DNA from: Gibbula magus
Lineage: Eukaryota; Mollusca; Gastropoda; Trochida; Trochidae
Direction: 5' to 3'
Assembly (NCBI GenBank): GCA_936450465.1
Contig: OW388299.1
Location: 38,389,548 to 38,453,547 of the forward strand
DNA length: 64,000 nucleotides
The position numbers and the translations under genes are program-made. Shown here piece after piece: positions 1 through 13,901 of this stretch (positions within the stretch are counted from its first letter, which is position 1; each line of letters opens with the position of its first letter). Under the pieces are notes generated by a model that saw only the letters and a list, made by a program, of their open reading frames with translations, was not told the origin of the DNA and made no database searches.

Positions 1-3000
1 TATTGAGATATTATACTTGACACATGAAACTGCATCAAGCATCACTCTCAGGAACTGCAACAGAATATTGAGATATTATACTTGACAAACTGCATCAAAC
101 ATCACTCTCAGGAGCTGCAACAGACTATTGAGATATTATACTTGACAAACTGCATCAAACATCACTCTCAGGAGCTGCAACAGAATATTGAGATATTATA
201 CTTGACACATGAAACTGCATCAAACATCACTCTCAGGAGCTGCAACAGAATATTGAGATATTATACTTGACACATGAAACTGCATCAAACATCACTCTCA
301 GGAGCTGCAACAGAATATTGAGATATTATACTTGACACATGAAACTGCATCAAGCATCACTCTCAGGAACTGCGACAGAATATTGAGATATTATACTTGA
401 CACATGAAACTGCATCAAACATCACTCTCAGGAGCTGCAACAGAATATTGAGATATTATACTTGACACATGAAACTGCATCAAGCATCACTCTCAGGAAC
501 TGCAACAGGATATAGAGATATTATACTTGACACATGAACTGCATCAAGCATCACTCTCAGGAGCTGCAACAGAATATTGAGATGTTATACTTGACACATG
601 AAACTGCATCAAGCATCACTCTCAGGAACTGCAACAGAATATTGAGATATTATACTTGACAAACTGCATCAAACATCACTCTCAGGAGCTGCAACAGACT
701 ATTGAGATATTATACTTGACAAACTGCATCAAACATCACTCTAAGGAGCTGCAACAGAATATTGAGATATTATACTTGACACATGAAACTGCATCAAACA
801 TCACTCTCAGGAGCTGCAACAGAATATTGAGATATTATACTTGACACATGAAACTGCATCAAACATCACTCTCAGGAGCTGCAACAGAATATTGAGATAT
901 TATACCTGACACATGAAACTGCATTAAGCATCACTCTCAGGAGCTGCAACAGAATATTGAGATATTATACTTGACACATGAAACTGCATCAAACATCACT
1001 CTCAGGAACTGCAACAGAATATTGAGATATTATACTTGACACATGAAACTGCATCAAACATCTCTATCAGGAGCTGCAACAGAATATTGAGATATTATAC
1101 TTGACAAACTGCATCAAACAACACTCTCAGGAGCTGCAACAGAATATTGAGATATTATACTTGACACATGAAACTGCATCAAGCATCACTCTCAGGAGCT
1201 GCAACAGAATATTGAGATATTATACTTGACATATGAAACTGCATCAATCATCACTCTCAGGAGCTGCAAAAGAATATTGAGACATTATACTTGACACATG
1301 AAACTGCATCAAACATCTCTCTCAGGAGCTGCAACAGAATATTGAGATATTATACTTGACACATGAAACTGCATCAAGTATCACTCTCAGGAGCTGCAAC
1401 AGAATATTGAGATATTATACTTGACAAACTGCATCAAACATCACTCTCAGGAGCTGCAACAGAATATTGAGATATTATACTTGACAAACTGCATCAAACA
1501 TCACTCTCAGGAGCTGCAACAGAATATTGAGATATTATACTTGACACATGAAACTGCATCAAACATCACTCTCAGGAGCTGCAACAGAATATTGAGATAT
1601 CATACTTGACACATGAAACTGCATCAAACATCTCTATCAGGAGCTGCAACAGAATATTGAGATATTATACTTGACACATGAAACTGCATCAAACATCACT
1701 CTCAGGAGCTGCAACAGAATATTGAGATATTATACTTGACACATGAAACTGTATCAAACATCACTCTCAGGAGCTGCAACAGAATATTGAGATATTATAC
1801 TTGACACATGAAACTGCATCAAGCATCACTCTCAGGAACTGCAACAGAATATTGAGATATTATACTTGACACATGAAACTGCATCAAACATCACTCTCAG
1901 GAGCTGCAACAGAATATTGAGATATTATACTTGACACATGAAACTGCATCAAACATCACTCTCAGGAGCTGCAACAGAATATTGAGATATCATACTTGAC
2001 ACATGAAACTGCATCAAACATCTCTATCAGGAGCTGCAACAGAATATTGAGATATTATACTTGACAAACTGCATCAAACATCACTCTCAGGAGCTGCAAC
2101 AGAATATTGAGATATTATACTTGACACATGAAACTGCATCAAGCATCACTCTCAGGAACTGCAACAGAATATTGAGATATTATACTTGACACATGAAACT
2201 GCATTAAACATCACTCTCAGGAGCTGCAACAGAATATTGAGATATTATACTTGACACATGAAACTGCATCAAGCATCACTCTCAGGAGCTGCAACAGAAT
2301 ATTGAGATATTATACTTGACACATGAAACTGCATCAAACATCACTCTCAGGAGCTGCAACAGAATATTGAGATATTATACTTGACACATGAAACTGCATC
2401 AAGCATCACTCTCAGGAACTGCAACAGAATATTGAGATATTATACTTGACACATGAACTGCATCAAGCATCACTCTCAGGAGATGCAACAGAATATTGAG
2501 ATATTATACTTGACACATGAAACTGCATCAAGCATCACTCTCAGGAACTGCAACAGAATATTGAGATATTATACTTGACAAACTGCATCAAACATCACTC
2601 TCAGGAGCTGCAACAGACTATTGAGATATTATACTTGACAAACTGCATCAAACATCACTCTCAGGAGCTGCAACAGAATATTGAGATATTATACTTGACA
2701 CATGAAACTGCATCAAACATCACTCTCAGGAGCTGCAACAGAATATTGAGATATTATACTTGACACATGAAACTGCATCAAACATCACTCTCAGGAGCTG
2801 CAACAGAATATTGAGATATTATACTTGACACATGAAACTGCATCAAGCATCACTCTCAGGAACTGCGACAGAATATTGAGATATTATACTTGACACATGA
2901 AACTGCATCAAACATCACTCTCAGGAGCTGCAACAGAATATTGAGATATTATACTTGACACATGAAACTGCATCAAGCATCACTCTCAGGAACTGCAACA

Positions 3001-6000
3001 GGATATAGAGATATTATACTTGACACATGAACTGCATCAAGCATCACTCTCAGGAGCTGCAACAGAATATTGAGATGTTATACTTGACACATGAAACTGC
3101 ATCAAGCATCACTCTCAGGAACTGCAACAGAATATTGAGATATTATACTTGACAAACTGCATCAAACATCACTCTCAGGAGCTGCAACAGACTATTGAGA
3201 TATTATACTTGACAAACTGCATCAAACATCACTCTAAGGAGCTGCAACAGAATATTGAGATATTATACTTGACACATGAAACTGCATCAAACATCACTCT
3301 CAGGAGCTGCAACAGAATATTGAGATATTATACTTGACACATGAAACTGCATCAAACATCACTCTCAGGAGCTGCAACAGAATATTGAGATATTATACCT
3401 GACACATGAAACTGCATTAAGCATCACTCTCAGGAGCTGCAACAGAATATTGAGATATTATACTTGACACATGAAACTGCATCAAACATCACTCTCAGGA
3501 ACTGCAACAGAATATTGAGATATTATACTTGACACATGAAACTGCATCAAACATCTCTATCAGGAGCTGCAACAGAATATTGAGATATTATACTTGACAA
3601 ACTGCATCAAACAACACTCTCAGGAGCTGCAACAGAATATTGAGATATTATACTTGACACATGAAACTGCATCAAGCATCACTCTCAGGAGCTGCAACAG
3701 AATATTGAGATATTATACTTGACATATGAAACTGCATCAATCATCACTCTCAGGAGCTGCAAAAGAATATTGAGACATTATACTTGACACATGAAACTGC
3801 ATCAAACATCACTCTCAGGAGCTGCAACAGAATATTGAGATATTATACTTGACACATGAAACTGCATCAAGTATCACTCTCAGGAGCTGCAACAGAATAT
3901 TGAGATATTATACTTGACAAACTGCATCAAACATCACTCTCAGGAGCTGCAACAGAATATTGAGATATTATACTTGACAAACTGCATCAAACATCACTCT
4001 CAGGAGCTGCAACAGAATATTGAGATATTATACTTGACACATGAAACTGCATCAAACATCACTCTCAGGAGCTGCAACATAATATTGAGATATCATACTT
4101 GACACATGAAACTGCATCAAACATCTCTATCAGGAGCTGCAACAGAATATTGAGATATTATACTTGACAAACTGCATCAAACAACACTCTCAGGAGCTGC
4201 AACAGAATATTGAGATATTATACTTGACACATGAAACTGCATCATGCATCACTCTCAGGAGCTGCAACAGAATATTGAGATATTATACTTGACACATGAA
4301 ACTGCATCAAACATCACTCTCAGGAGCTGCAACAGAATATTGAGATATTATACTTGACACATGAAACTGCATCAAGCATCACTCTCAGGAACTGCAACAG
4401 AATATTGAGATATTATACTTGACACATGAAACTGCATCAAACATCACTCTCAGGAGCTGCAACAGAATATTGAGATATTATACTTGACACATGAAACTGC
4501 ATCAAACATCACTCTCAGGAGCTGCAACAGAATATTGAGATATTATACTTGACACATGAAACTGCATCAAACATCACTCTCAGGAGCTGCAACAGAATAT
4601 TGAGATATTATACTTGACACATGAAACTGCATCAAGCATCACTCTCAGGAACTGCAACAGAATATTGAGATATTATACTTGACACATGAAACTGCATCAA
4701 ACATCACTCTCAGGAGCTGCAACAGAATATTGAGATATTATACTTGACACATGAAACTGCATCAAGCATCACTCTCAGGAACTGCAACAGGATATAGAGA
4801 TATTATACTTGACACATGAACTGCATCAAGCATCACTCTCAGGAGCTGCAACAGAATATTGAGATGTTATACTTGACACATGAAACTGCATCAAGCATCA
4901 CTCTCAGGAACTGCAACAGAATATTGAGATATTATACTTGACAAACTGCATCAAACATCACTCTCAGGAGCTGCAACAGACTATTGAGATATTATACTTG
5001 ACAAACTGCATCAAACATCACTCTAAGGAGCTGCAACAGAATATTGAGATATTATACTTGACACATGAAACTGCATCAAACATCACTCTCAGGAGCTGCA
5101 ACAGAATATTGAGATATTATACTTGACACATGAAACTGCATCAAACATCACTCTCAGGAGCTGCAACAGAATATTGAGATATTATACCTGACACATGAAA
5201 CTGCATTAAGCATCACTCTCAGGAGCTGCAACAGAATATTGAGATATTATACTTGACACATGAAACTGCATCAAACATCACTCTCAGGAACTGCAACAGA
5301 ATATTGAGATATTATACTTGACACATGAAACTGCATCAAACATCTCTATCAGGAGCTGCAACAGAATATTGAGATATTATACTTGACAAACTGCATCAAA
5401 CAACACTCTCAGGAGCTGCAACAGAATATTGAGATATTATACTTGACACATGAAACTGCATCAAACATCACTCTCAGGAGCTGCAACAGAATATTGAGAT
5501 ATTATACTTGACATATGAAACTGCATCAATCATCACTCTCAGGAGCTGCAAAAGAATATTGAGACATTATACTTGACACATGAAATTGCATCAAACATCT
5601 CTCTCAGGAGCTGCAACAGAATATTGAGATATTATACTTGACACATGAAACTGCATCAAGTATCACTCTCAGGAGCTGCAACAGAATATTGAGATATTAT
5701 ACTTGACAAACTGCATCAAACATCACTCTCAGGAGCTGCAACAGAATATTGAGATATTATACTTGACAAACTGCATCAAACATCACTCTCAGGAGCTGCA
5801 ACAGAATATTGAGATATTATACTTGACACATGAAACTGCATCAAACATCACTCTCAGGAGCTGCAACAGAATATTGAGATATCATACTTGACACATGAAA
5901 CTGCATCAAACATCTCTATCAGGAGCTGCAACAGAATATTGAGATATTATACTTGACAAACTGCATCAAACAACACTCTCAGGAGCTGCAACAGAATATT

Positions 6001-8884
6001 GAGATATTATACTTGACACATGAAACTGCATCATGCATCACTCTCAGGAGCTGCAACAGAATATTGAGATATTATACTTGACACATGAAACTGCATCAAA
6101 CATCACTCTCAGGAGCTGCAACAGAATATTGAGATATTATACTTGACACATGAAACTGCATCAAGCATCACTCTCAGGAACTGCAACAGAATATTGAGAT
6201 ATTATACTTGACACATGAAACTGCATCAAACATCACTCTCAGGAGCTGCAACAGAATATTGAGATATTATACTTGACACATGAAACTGCATCAAACATCA
6301 CTCTCAGGAGCTGCAACAGAATATTGAGATATTATACTTGACACATGAAACTGCATCAAGCATCACTCTCAGGAACTGCAACAGAATATTGAGATATTAT
6401 ACTTGACACATGAAACTGCATCAAACATCACTCTCAGGAGCTGCAACAGAATATTGAGATATTATACTTGACACATGAAACTGCATCAAGCATCACTCTC
6501 AGGAACTGCAACAGAATATTGAGATATTATACTTGACACATGAACTGCATCAAGCATCATTCTCAGGAGCTGCAACAGAATATTGAGATATTATACTTGA
6601 CACATGAAACTGCATCAAACATCACTCTCAGGAACTGCAACAGAATATTGAGTTATTATACTTGACACATGAAACTGCATCAAACATCTCTATCAGGAGC
6701 TGCAACAGAATATTGAGATATTATACTTGACAAACTGCATCAACCAACACTCTCAGGAGCTGCAACAGAATATTGAGATATTATACTTGACACATGAAAC
6801 TGCATCAAGCATCACTCTCAGGAGCTGCAACAGAATATTGAGATATTATACTTGACATATGAAACTGCATCAATCATCACTCTCAGGAGCTGCAAAAGAA
6901 TATTGAGACATTATACTTGACACATGAAATTGCATCAAACATCTCTCTCAGGAGCTGCAACAGAATATTGAGATATTATACTTGACACATGAAACTGCAT
7001 CAAGTATCACTCTCAGGAGCTGCAACAGAATATTGAGATATTATACTTGACAAACTGCATCAAACATCACTCTCAGGAGCTGCAACAGAATATTGAGATA
7101 TTATACTTGACACATGAAACTGCATCAAACATCACTCTCAGGAGCTGCAACAGAATATTGAGATATTATACTTGACACATGAAACTGCATTAAGCATCAC
7201 TCTCAGGAGCTGCAACAGAATATTGAGATATTATACTTGACACATGAAACTGCATCAAACATCACTCTCAGGAGCTGCAACAGAATATTGAGATATTATA
7301 CTTGACACATGAAACTGCATCAAGCATCACTCTCAGGAACTGCAACAGAATATTGAGATATTATACTTGACACATGAACTGCATCAAGCATCACTCTCAG
7401 GAGCTGCAACAGAATATTGAGATATTATACTTGACACATGAAACTGCATCAAACATCACTCTCAGGAACTGCAACAGAATATTGAGTTATTATACTTGAC
7501 ACATGAAACTGCATCAAACATCTCTATCAGGAGCTGCAACAGAATATTGAGATATTATACTTGACAAACTGCATCAACCAACACTCTCAGGAGCTGCAAC
7601 AGAATATTGAGATATTATACTTGACACATGAAACTGCATCAAGCATCACTCTCAGGAGCTGCAACAGAATATTGAGATATTATACTTGACATATGAAACT
7701 GCATCAATCATCACTCTCAGGAGCTGCAAAAGAATATTGAGACATTATACTTGACACATGAAATTGCATCAAACATCTCTCTCAGGAGCTGCAACAGAAT
7801 ATTGAGATATTATACTTGACACATGAAACTGCATCAAGTATCACTCTCAGGAGCTGCAACAGAATATTGAGATATTATACTTGACAAACTGCATCAAACA
7901 TCACTCTCAGGAGCTGCAACAGAATATTGAGATATTATACTTGACAAACTGCATCAAACATCACTCTCAGGAGCTGCAACAGAATATTGAGATATTATAC
8001 TTGACACATGAAACTGCATCAAACATCACTCTCAGGAGCTGCAACAGAATATTGAGATATCATACTTGACACATGAAACTGCATCAAACATCTCTATCAG
8101 GAGCTGCAACAGAATATTGAGATATTATACTTGACAAACTGCATCAAACAACACTCTCAGGAGCTGCAACAGAATATTGAGATATTATACTTGACACATG
8201 AAACTGCATCATGCATCACTCTCAGGAGCTGCAACAGAATATTGAGATATTATACTTGACACATGAAACTGCATCAAACATCACTCTCAGGAGCTGCAAC
8301 AGAATATTGAGATATTATACTTGACACATGAAACTGCATCAAGCATCACTCTCAGGAACTGCAACAGAATATTGAGATATTATACTTGACACATGAAACT
8401 GCATCAAACATCACTCTCAGGAGCTGCAACAGAATATTGAGATATTATACTTGACACATGAAACTGCATCAAACATCACTCTCAGGAGCTGCAACAGAAT
8501 ATTGAGATATTACACTTGACACATGAAACTGCATCAAGCATCACTCTCAGGAACTGCAACAGAATATTGAGATATTATACTTGACACATGAAACTGCATC
8601 AAACATCACTCTCAGGAGCTGCAACAGAATATTGAGATATTATACTTGACACATGAAACTGCATTAAGCATCACTCTCAGGAGCTGCAACAGAATATTGA
8701 GATATTATACTTGACACATGAAACTGCATCAAACATCACTTTCAGGAGCTGCAACAGAATATTGAGATATTATACTTGACACATGAAACTGCATCAAGCA
8801 TCACTCTCAGGAGCTGCAACAGAATATTGAGATATTATACTTGACACATGAAACTGCATCAAACATCACTCTCAGGAGTTGCAC
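1..8884. repeat. Satellite array, 65-bp monomers with higher-order structure
   Basis: The first 8.9 kb is one uninterrupted head-to-tail array of roughly 138 monomers. The main monomer is 65 bp. A 60-bp variant lacks the five bases ACATG (CTTGACAAACTGC instead of CTTGACACATGAAACTGC), and a 64-bp variant reads CATGAACTGC. Private variants recur at fixed offsets, showing block duplications. The GGATATAGAG variant lies at 508, 3001 and 4790 (offsets 2493 and 1789). The ATCATGCATC variant lies at 4241, 6030 and 8208 (offsets 1789 and 2178). The GAGTTATTATA variant recurs 834 bp apart near 6651 and 7485. The array runs off the left edge and decays at CTCAGGAGTTGCAC near 8884. The 62-residue open frames here are produced by 60+60+65-bp monomer combinations and are not genes. 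Confidence 0.97.
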
Positions 8885-9214
8885 CGTGAACACGGACATA
8901 ATACATAATTATGACAAGTTCAACAGTTTGCTTTTTATGTCGGTAACCACCAAAAGAACCCAGTTTCAGAGGGCTCACATAAAGTCTTTAAACATATTCG
9001 TCTTTCTAATGTTATTTCTTAGCAATTCATGCCCCTGTGGTCATATACTTAAGCAAGGTTTCACCCTTATGAAGTAACTATTAGGCCACATGCTATCTCT
9101 TAATAGGTTTCTTCGTCTGTATGTTGATATAAGCAGGTAAAGAAGTATAATGTTATACACCAACTGTTTTTTTAATGGCAATAATCATGAAAAGAACACA
9201 ATTTGTTGTCTCAC

Positions 9215-9300
9215 CTCTGGTTGCCAGATGGAAATAACAAGGTCTGTTCTGAACCAGGACATTGCTGTAGGACTGGAGGCATCGTTCACAGAAAACACTG
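9215..9300 (-). CDS. Possible isolated coding exon, unknown protein
   Basis: On the minus strand a pyrimidine-rich acceptor (CTCTCAG) is followed by 86 bp open in one frame and a good donor, CCAGAG|gtgaga. The frame gives 28 whole residues including CERCLQSYSN and RPCYFHLATR, entering after two bases of a codon and leaving after one. The region is less AT-rich than its surroundings. The phase does not fit directly after exon 4 of the upstream minus-strand gene (13902-18262), so it would need another exon between them, or it belongs to a different gene. It could equally be chance. I do not recognise the sequence. Confidence 0.25.
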
Positions 9301-9698
9301 CTGAGAGCTGCTGGGAGGGGTTTCACACGTTGTCGTGACGTCACACATCTACAAGAAAGGCCATTCCATTAATACAGTTTGTAGCCAAACAGAGGATAAG
9401 CATAGATAATCAGTTATGAAAATAAATGTATAATAGAAAATTATTAGACTTAAATTATTAAACTTATGAGGTGTAGGAGGAAATGAATCCCATTTAGTTT
9501 CCCAGGTATAATGGATCTTTAACTGTGGTAACAACGCTCATTGAAACAATAACATGTTCCATAGGAAAAGTATATACAAATCAATTATCAATGTAAGTTG
9601 ATAACTACTAAAGGCTTTATCCAGGGATTTCAACATTGTTTTAAAAATCATGCATCAACTTGAGTATGAGTGATGGCAGTGGACATTCTAGTAATGTA

Positions 9699-10061
9699 TT
9701 AAAGGGGCAGTAGCACGTTTTTTTCGCTCAAATAAGTCGATGAAATGTATTTGGAAAATAATGTCACCAATAGTAAAACATCCTTTTCTCTTTGGAAAAT
9801 CAAGTTAAAAATGAGTGTACATTGTTCCGTAAAGCCATGAGAATCGTTTTTATCATTCGAAATAAGAAAATGTGTTACCATTAAATGGCCGCCATGCAAT
9901 TTTTGCTATATACGCAACACCGTTGTTGCAACTACGGATAATTGGTTTGTGTAATAAGATGTTTTACCCTCTAAAGTAAATATAAATGTCATAAACTATC
10001 ATTATAAATGAAAAATTTGAAAAAATAGAATTTGAAAAAAAACGTGCTACTGCCCCTTTAA
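9699..10061. mobile_element. MITE with TTAA target duplication, family 1 copy 1
   Basis: This is a 363-bp element with near-perfect terminal inverted repeats. The left end is AAAGGGGCAGTAGCACG and the right end CGTGCTACTGCCCCTTT, bordered on both sides by TTAA as expected for a piggyBac-type target duplication. No transposase frame is present. A second copy lies inverted at 23640-24003, a right-truncated copy at 49678-50015, and a decayed relative begins near 17010. The short open frame within it on the minus strand is not a gene. Confidence 0.9.
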
Positions 10062-10570
10062 CCTAGGTCGTATATCACGTCACTTTCTCACAGGCTAAGT
10101 TGAGCCTTGCTCCATTCCGTCGCCTTTCTGTGCCAAATATTTCTTATTTCCCTACCAAGTAATGTACAGCACGCTGCTGCGCTGGCACAGAAAAGCTGAT
10201 GAAATGAAGAAAGTTTTAAATGAACCAGTGGTAGTGAATGCCACGAGTTGAAGCTTGTACTATATAATAAATTACCTGTTATTTGCTTTCTTCCTTCCAA
10301 GAACCTTCTCAGTGAAATGATCCGTCAAATAATCTGAATTAAAATAGTCCATGTTTATATTTCCTGATATGCTTGGTGACGTAACAACTGATTACAATCA
10401 ATACACAGAGCACAGACAGTAAACACTACACTACTAGTACACAGACATTTTCCAATCATAAGGCAATGTGATGAGGAAAATATAGGCCTATACTTGTATC
10501 GGAGAACAGGTAATAATGAAGACATATTAAAAATTCTAGTTGAATACAAAGCATACACACAGGACGAATG

Positions 10571-13076
10571 AAAAATAGAGCCATGGGCTCTGTAGCTCAT
10601 CAAGATTTCATTGATTATTATCTAAGGTTGACTATCTAAGTTATATCAAGTAATACATTGTTATCAAGAAAAAAATAGGTTTTTTAGACCATGACTCCTG
10701 TGACCCAACTTTGGAGTCACAGGGTCACCAATCCTACAATTACAATGTCACCTTTCTACAGCTTTACGTACTTAAGATAAAGATGAAAATATTTGGGTCA
10801 TGACCCGTGACCTAGATTGGGGTCACAGGGTCACGAAATCTACAATTTAGAATCCCCATTGGCCAAGGAGTCTGCACACAACTTTTCAGCTCTCTAGACC
10901 TTTTGGAACTGGAGAAGAAGATGAAAATAGGTTTTTAAGGATGTGACCCCAGTGACCCCATTTAGGGTCATGGGGTCACAAAATCTACAACTTAGAATCC
11001 CCATTGGCCAAGGAGTCTGCACACAACTTTTCAAGTCTCTTGACTTTTTGGAACTGGAGAAGAAGATGAAAATAGGTTTTTAAGGATGTGACCCCTGTGA
11101 CCCCATTTGGGGTCACGGGGTCACGAAATCTACAACTTAGAATCCCCATTGGCCAAGGAGTCTGCACACAACTTTTCAAGTCTCTTGACTTTTTGGAACT
11201 GGAGAAGAAGATGAAAAAAGGTTTTTAAGGATGTGACCCCTGTGACCCCATTTGGGGTCAAGGGGTCACGAAATCTACAATTTAGAATCCCCATTGGCCA
11301 AGGAGTCTGCACACAACTTTTCAGCTCTCTAGACCTTTTGGAACTGGAGAAGAAGATGAAAATAGGTTTTTAAGGATGTGACCCCAGTGACCCCATTTAG
11401 GGTCATGGGGTCACAAAATCTACAATTTAGAATCCCCATTGGCCAAGGAGTCTGCACACAACTTTTCAGCTCTCTAGACCTTTTGGAACTGGAGAAGAAG
11501 ATGAAAATAGGTTTTTAAGGATGTGACCCCAGTGACCCCATTTAGGGTCATGGGGTCACAAAATCTACAATTTAGAATCCCCATTGACCAAGGAGTCTGC
11601 ACACAACTATTCAACTCTCTTGACTTTTTGGAACTGGAGAAGAAGATGAAAAAAGGTTTTTAAGGATGTGACCCCTGTGACCCCTTTTGGGGTCACGGGG
11701 TCACGAAATCTACAACTTAGAATCCCCATTGGCCAAGGAGTCTGCACACAACTTTTCAAGTCTCTTGACTTTTTGGAACTGGAGAAGAAGATGAAAAAAG
11801 GTTTTTAAGGATGTGACCCCTGTGACCCCATTTGGGGTCAAGGGGTCACGAAATCTACAATTTAGAATCCCCATTGGCCAAGGAGTCTGCACACAACTTT
11901 TCAGCTCTCTAGACCTTTTGGAACTGGAGAAGAAGATGAAAATAGGTTTTTAAGGATGTGACCCCTGTGACCCCATTTGGGGTCATGGGGTCACGAAATG
12001 TACAATTTAGTATCCCCATTGGCCAAGGAGTCTGCACACAACTTTTCAGCTCTATTGACCTTTTTGAACCGGAGAAGAAGATGAAAATAGGTTTTTAAGG
12101 ATGTGACCCCTGTGACCCCATTTGGGGTCATGGGGTCACAAAATGTACAATTTAGTATCCCCATTGGCCAAGGAGTCTGTACACAACTTTTCAGCTCTCC
12201 AGACCTTTTGGAACTGGAGAAGAAGATGTAAATAGGTTTTTAAGGCTGTGACCCCGGTAACCCCATTTGGGGTCATGGGGTCACGAAATCTACAATTTAG
12301 AATCCCCATTGGCCAAGGAGTCTGTACACAACTTTTCAGCTCTCTTGACCTTTTGGAACTGGAGAAGAAGATGAAAATAGGTTTTTAAGGATGTGACCCC
12401 TGTGACCCCATTTGGGGTCATGGGGTCACGAAATCTACAATTTAGTATCCCCATTGGCCAAGGAGTCTGTACACAACTTTTCAGCTCTTTAGACCTTTTG
12501 GAACTGCAGAAGAAGATGAAAATAGGTTTTTAAGGATGTGACCCCGGTGACCCCATTTGGGGTCATGGGGTCACGAAATCTACAATTTAGAATCCCCATT
12601 GGCCAAGGAGTCTGTACACAACTTTTCAGCTCTCTTGACCTTTTGGAACTGGAGAAGAAGATGAAAATAGGTTTTTAAGGATGTGACCCCGGTGACCCCA
12701 TTTGGGGTCATGGGGTCACGAAATCTACAATTTAGAATCCCCATTGGCCAAGGAGTCTGTACACAACTTTTCAGCTCTCTTGACCTTTTGGAACTGGAGA
12801 AGAAGATGAAAATAGGTTTTTAAGGATGTGACCCCTGTGACCCCATTTGGGGTCACGGGGTCACGAAATCTACAATTTAGAATCCCCATTGACCAAGGAG
12901 TCTGCACATAAAATTTCAGCTCTGTGGAGTCATTGGTTCTGGAGAAGAAGTCGAAAATGTGCAAAGTTTACGGACGGATGGACGGACGGATGGACGGACG
13001 GACGGATGGACGGACGGACGCCGGACGCCATGCCATGCCATAAGCCCATCGGGCCTTTCAGGCCTGATGAGCTAAA
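10571..13076. mobile_element. Pearl/HINE-like element A with 145-bp tandem core
   Basis: The left part carries a small palindrome (GAGCCATGGGCTC) followed by AGCTCATCA. A tandem core follows (about 10690-12960), then a GGACG/GGATG microsatellite (about 12970-13030), then a hairpin GGGCCTTTCAGGCC and CCTGATGAGCT. The left AGCTCATCAgg and right CCTGATGAGCT form an inverted pair. The word AAATCTACAA starts at 10836, 10981, 11126, 11271 and so on to 12866, a strict 145-bp period over 15 units with no length change. Each monomer holds the inverted repeat TGACCCC-ATTT-GGGGTCA. This plan (subterminal inverted repeat, minisatellite core, tetranucleotide microsatellite, 3' hairpin) matches pearl and Helentron-associated elements. 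Short open frames inside are repeat shadows. Confidence 0.85.
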
Positions 13077-13112
13077 AAGCTTTTTTTAAGATTAAGAATT
13101 GAAAACACGACA

Positions 13113-13190
13113 TAATCTCATTAAAATCAGACCAATCCTAATGTTGAACGAGGTAAGAGTAAATTACGTTCGATTTGATTTTAATGAGAT
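13113..13190. repeat. Short palindromic element, ATTAAAATCAGA termini
   Basis: The ends are TCTCATTAAAATCAGACC and GATTTTAATGAGAT in inverted orientation around a short unrelated centre. They match the termini of the other CAGTCT(C/G)ATTAAAAT foldbacks in this window (16430, 22674, 34977, 37083, 45962). Confidence 0.7.
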
Positions 13191-13637
13191 CGGGCATAAG
13201 ATAACAGCATCTCTGCAATGTTTCTTATACGTCTGCAAATGACAAAAGATGTCGTGCGGTGATTGACATATATATATATGTACATGTTTTTCACATAAAA
13301 TCCTATTATTAATTCAATATTATCAACATATTGAATTTGTACTTACAGTTCATTTTCAGCTGAGATTTGCAGTTTTTCAAATTTTGGCCATCCTAGTGAA
13401 AAAATGCAAATGTTTAAAGTCACATTTCGAACAAAACAAATTTGTAGATATCTTGTAATAGCTATCGCAAAAATTAACAACTTACCAGAATAATGAATGT
13501 AGCCTTCGTAGGGTTAATCTGGTTCAATGACAGGTTAAGTGAACAATATAAAATCTCTTTACGTTATTTCTAACTGCATGCTACAAAACGAATTATTGTC
13601 TAAATAGAACTTTTTGGAAAACGCCTGGACAAAGTTT

Positions 13638-13715
13638 TTATTCATGTTTCCCAGAAAGTAAAAAATTATAAGAACAGTTTTGATTGAATTTTCGGGATAT
13701 AGGAGAAAGTGAGGA
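13638..13715 (-). CDS. Unknown gene, tentative terminal exon 5
   Basis: After a 186-bp intron that begins gtaagt, an acceptor (TTTTCGCCACAG) opens 25 codons in the phase left by exon 4, then TAA. An AATAAA overlaps the stop on the minus strand (13642-13637). The encoded tail is Ser/Asn-rich (SSLSPISRKF...). The phase match and nearby polyadenylation-like signal support it. The AT-rich composition and lack of homology mean it could be chance. Confidence 0.35.
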   Translation of the reverse strand, partial: SSLSPISRKFNQNCSYNFLLSGKHE

Positions 13716-13901
13716 CTGTGGCGAAAACAATTAATGCCATATCAGACTTTAACATACGTTTATCATTTGCTTGACCACGGTGTAATTACCTACACTAAAA
13801 TTACATATATATTACTGCACTAAAAATAATAATTTATAGCGAACATGTTTTGATACATTTCGTGGAAACTAACACCAAACCCTCCTGAGAAATGCACTTA
13901 C

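Noticed and set aside
82..270. Repeated 62-residue open frames (nine near-identical copies) in the first 8 kb
   Set aside because: They arise wherever two 60-bp monomers precede a 65-bp monomer. The frame is set by satellite unit lengths, with no promoter, splice or domain evidence.
1..8884. TTGACA ... TATTAT words looking like bacterial -35/-10 boxes in each monomer
   Set aside because: The window is eukaryotic (introns, animal transposons), and the words are simply part of the satellite monomer.
10985..12964. Several 60-80-residue minus-strand frames with TPWPMGILNCRFRDP
   Set aside because: They repeat with the 145-bp monomer of element A and are not genes.
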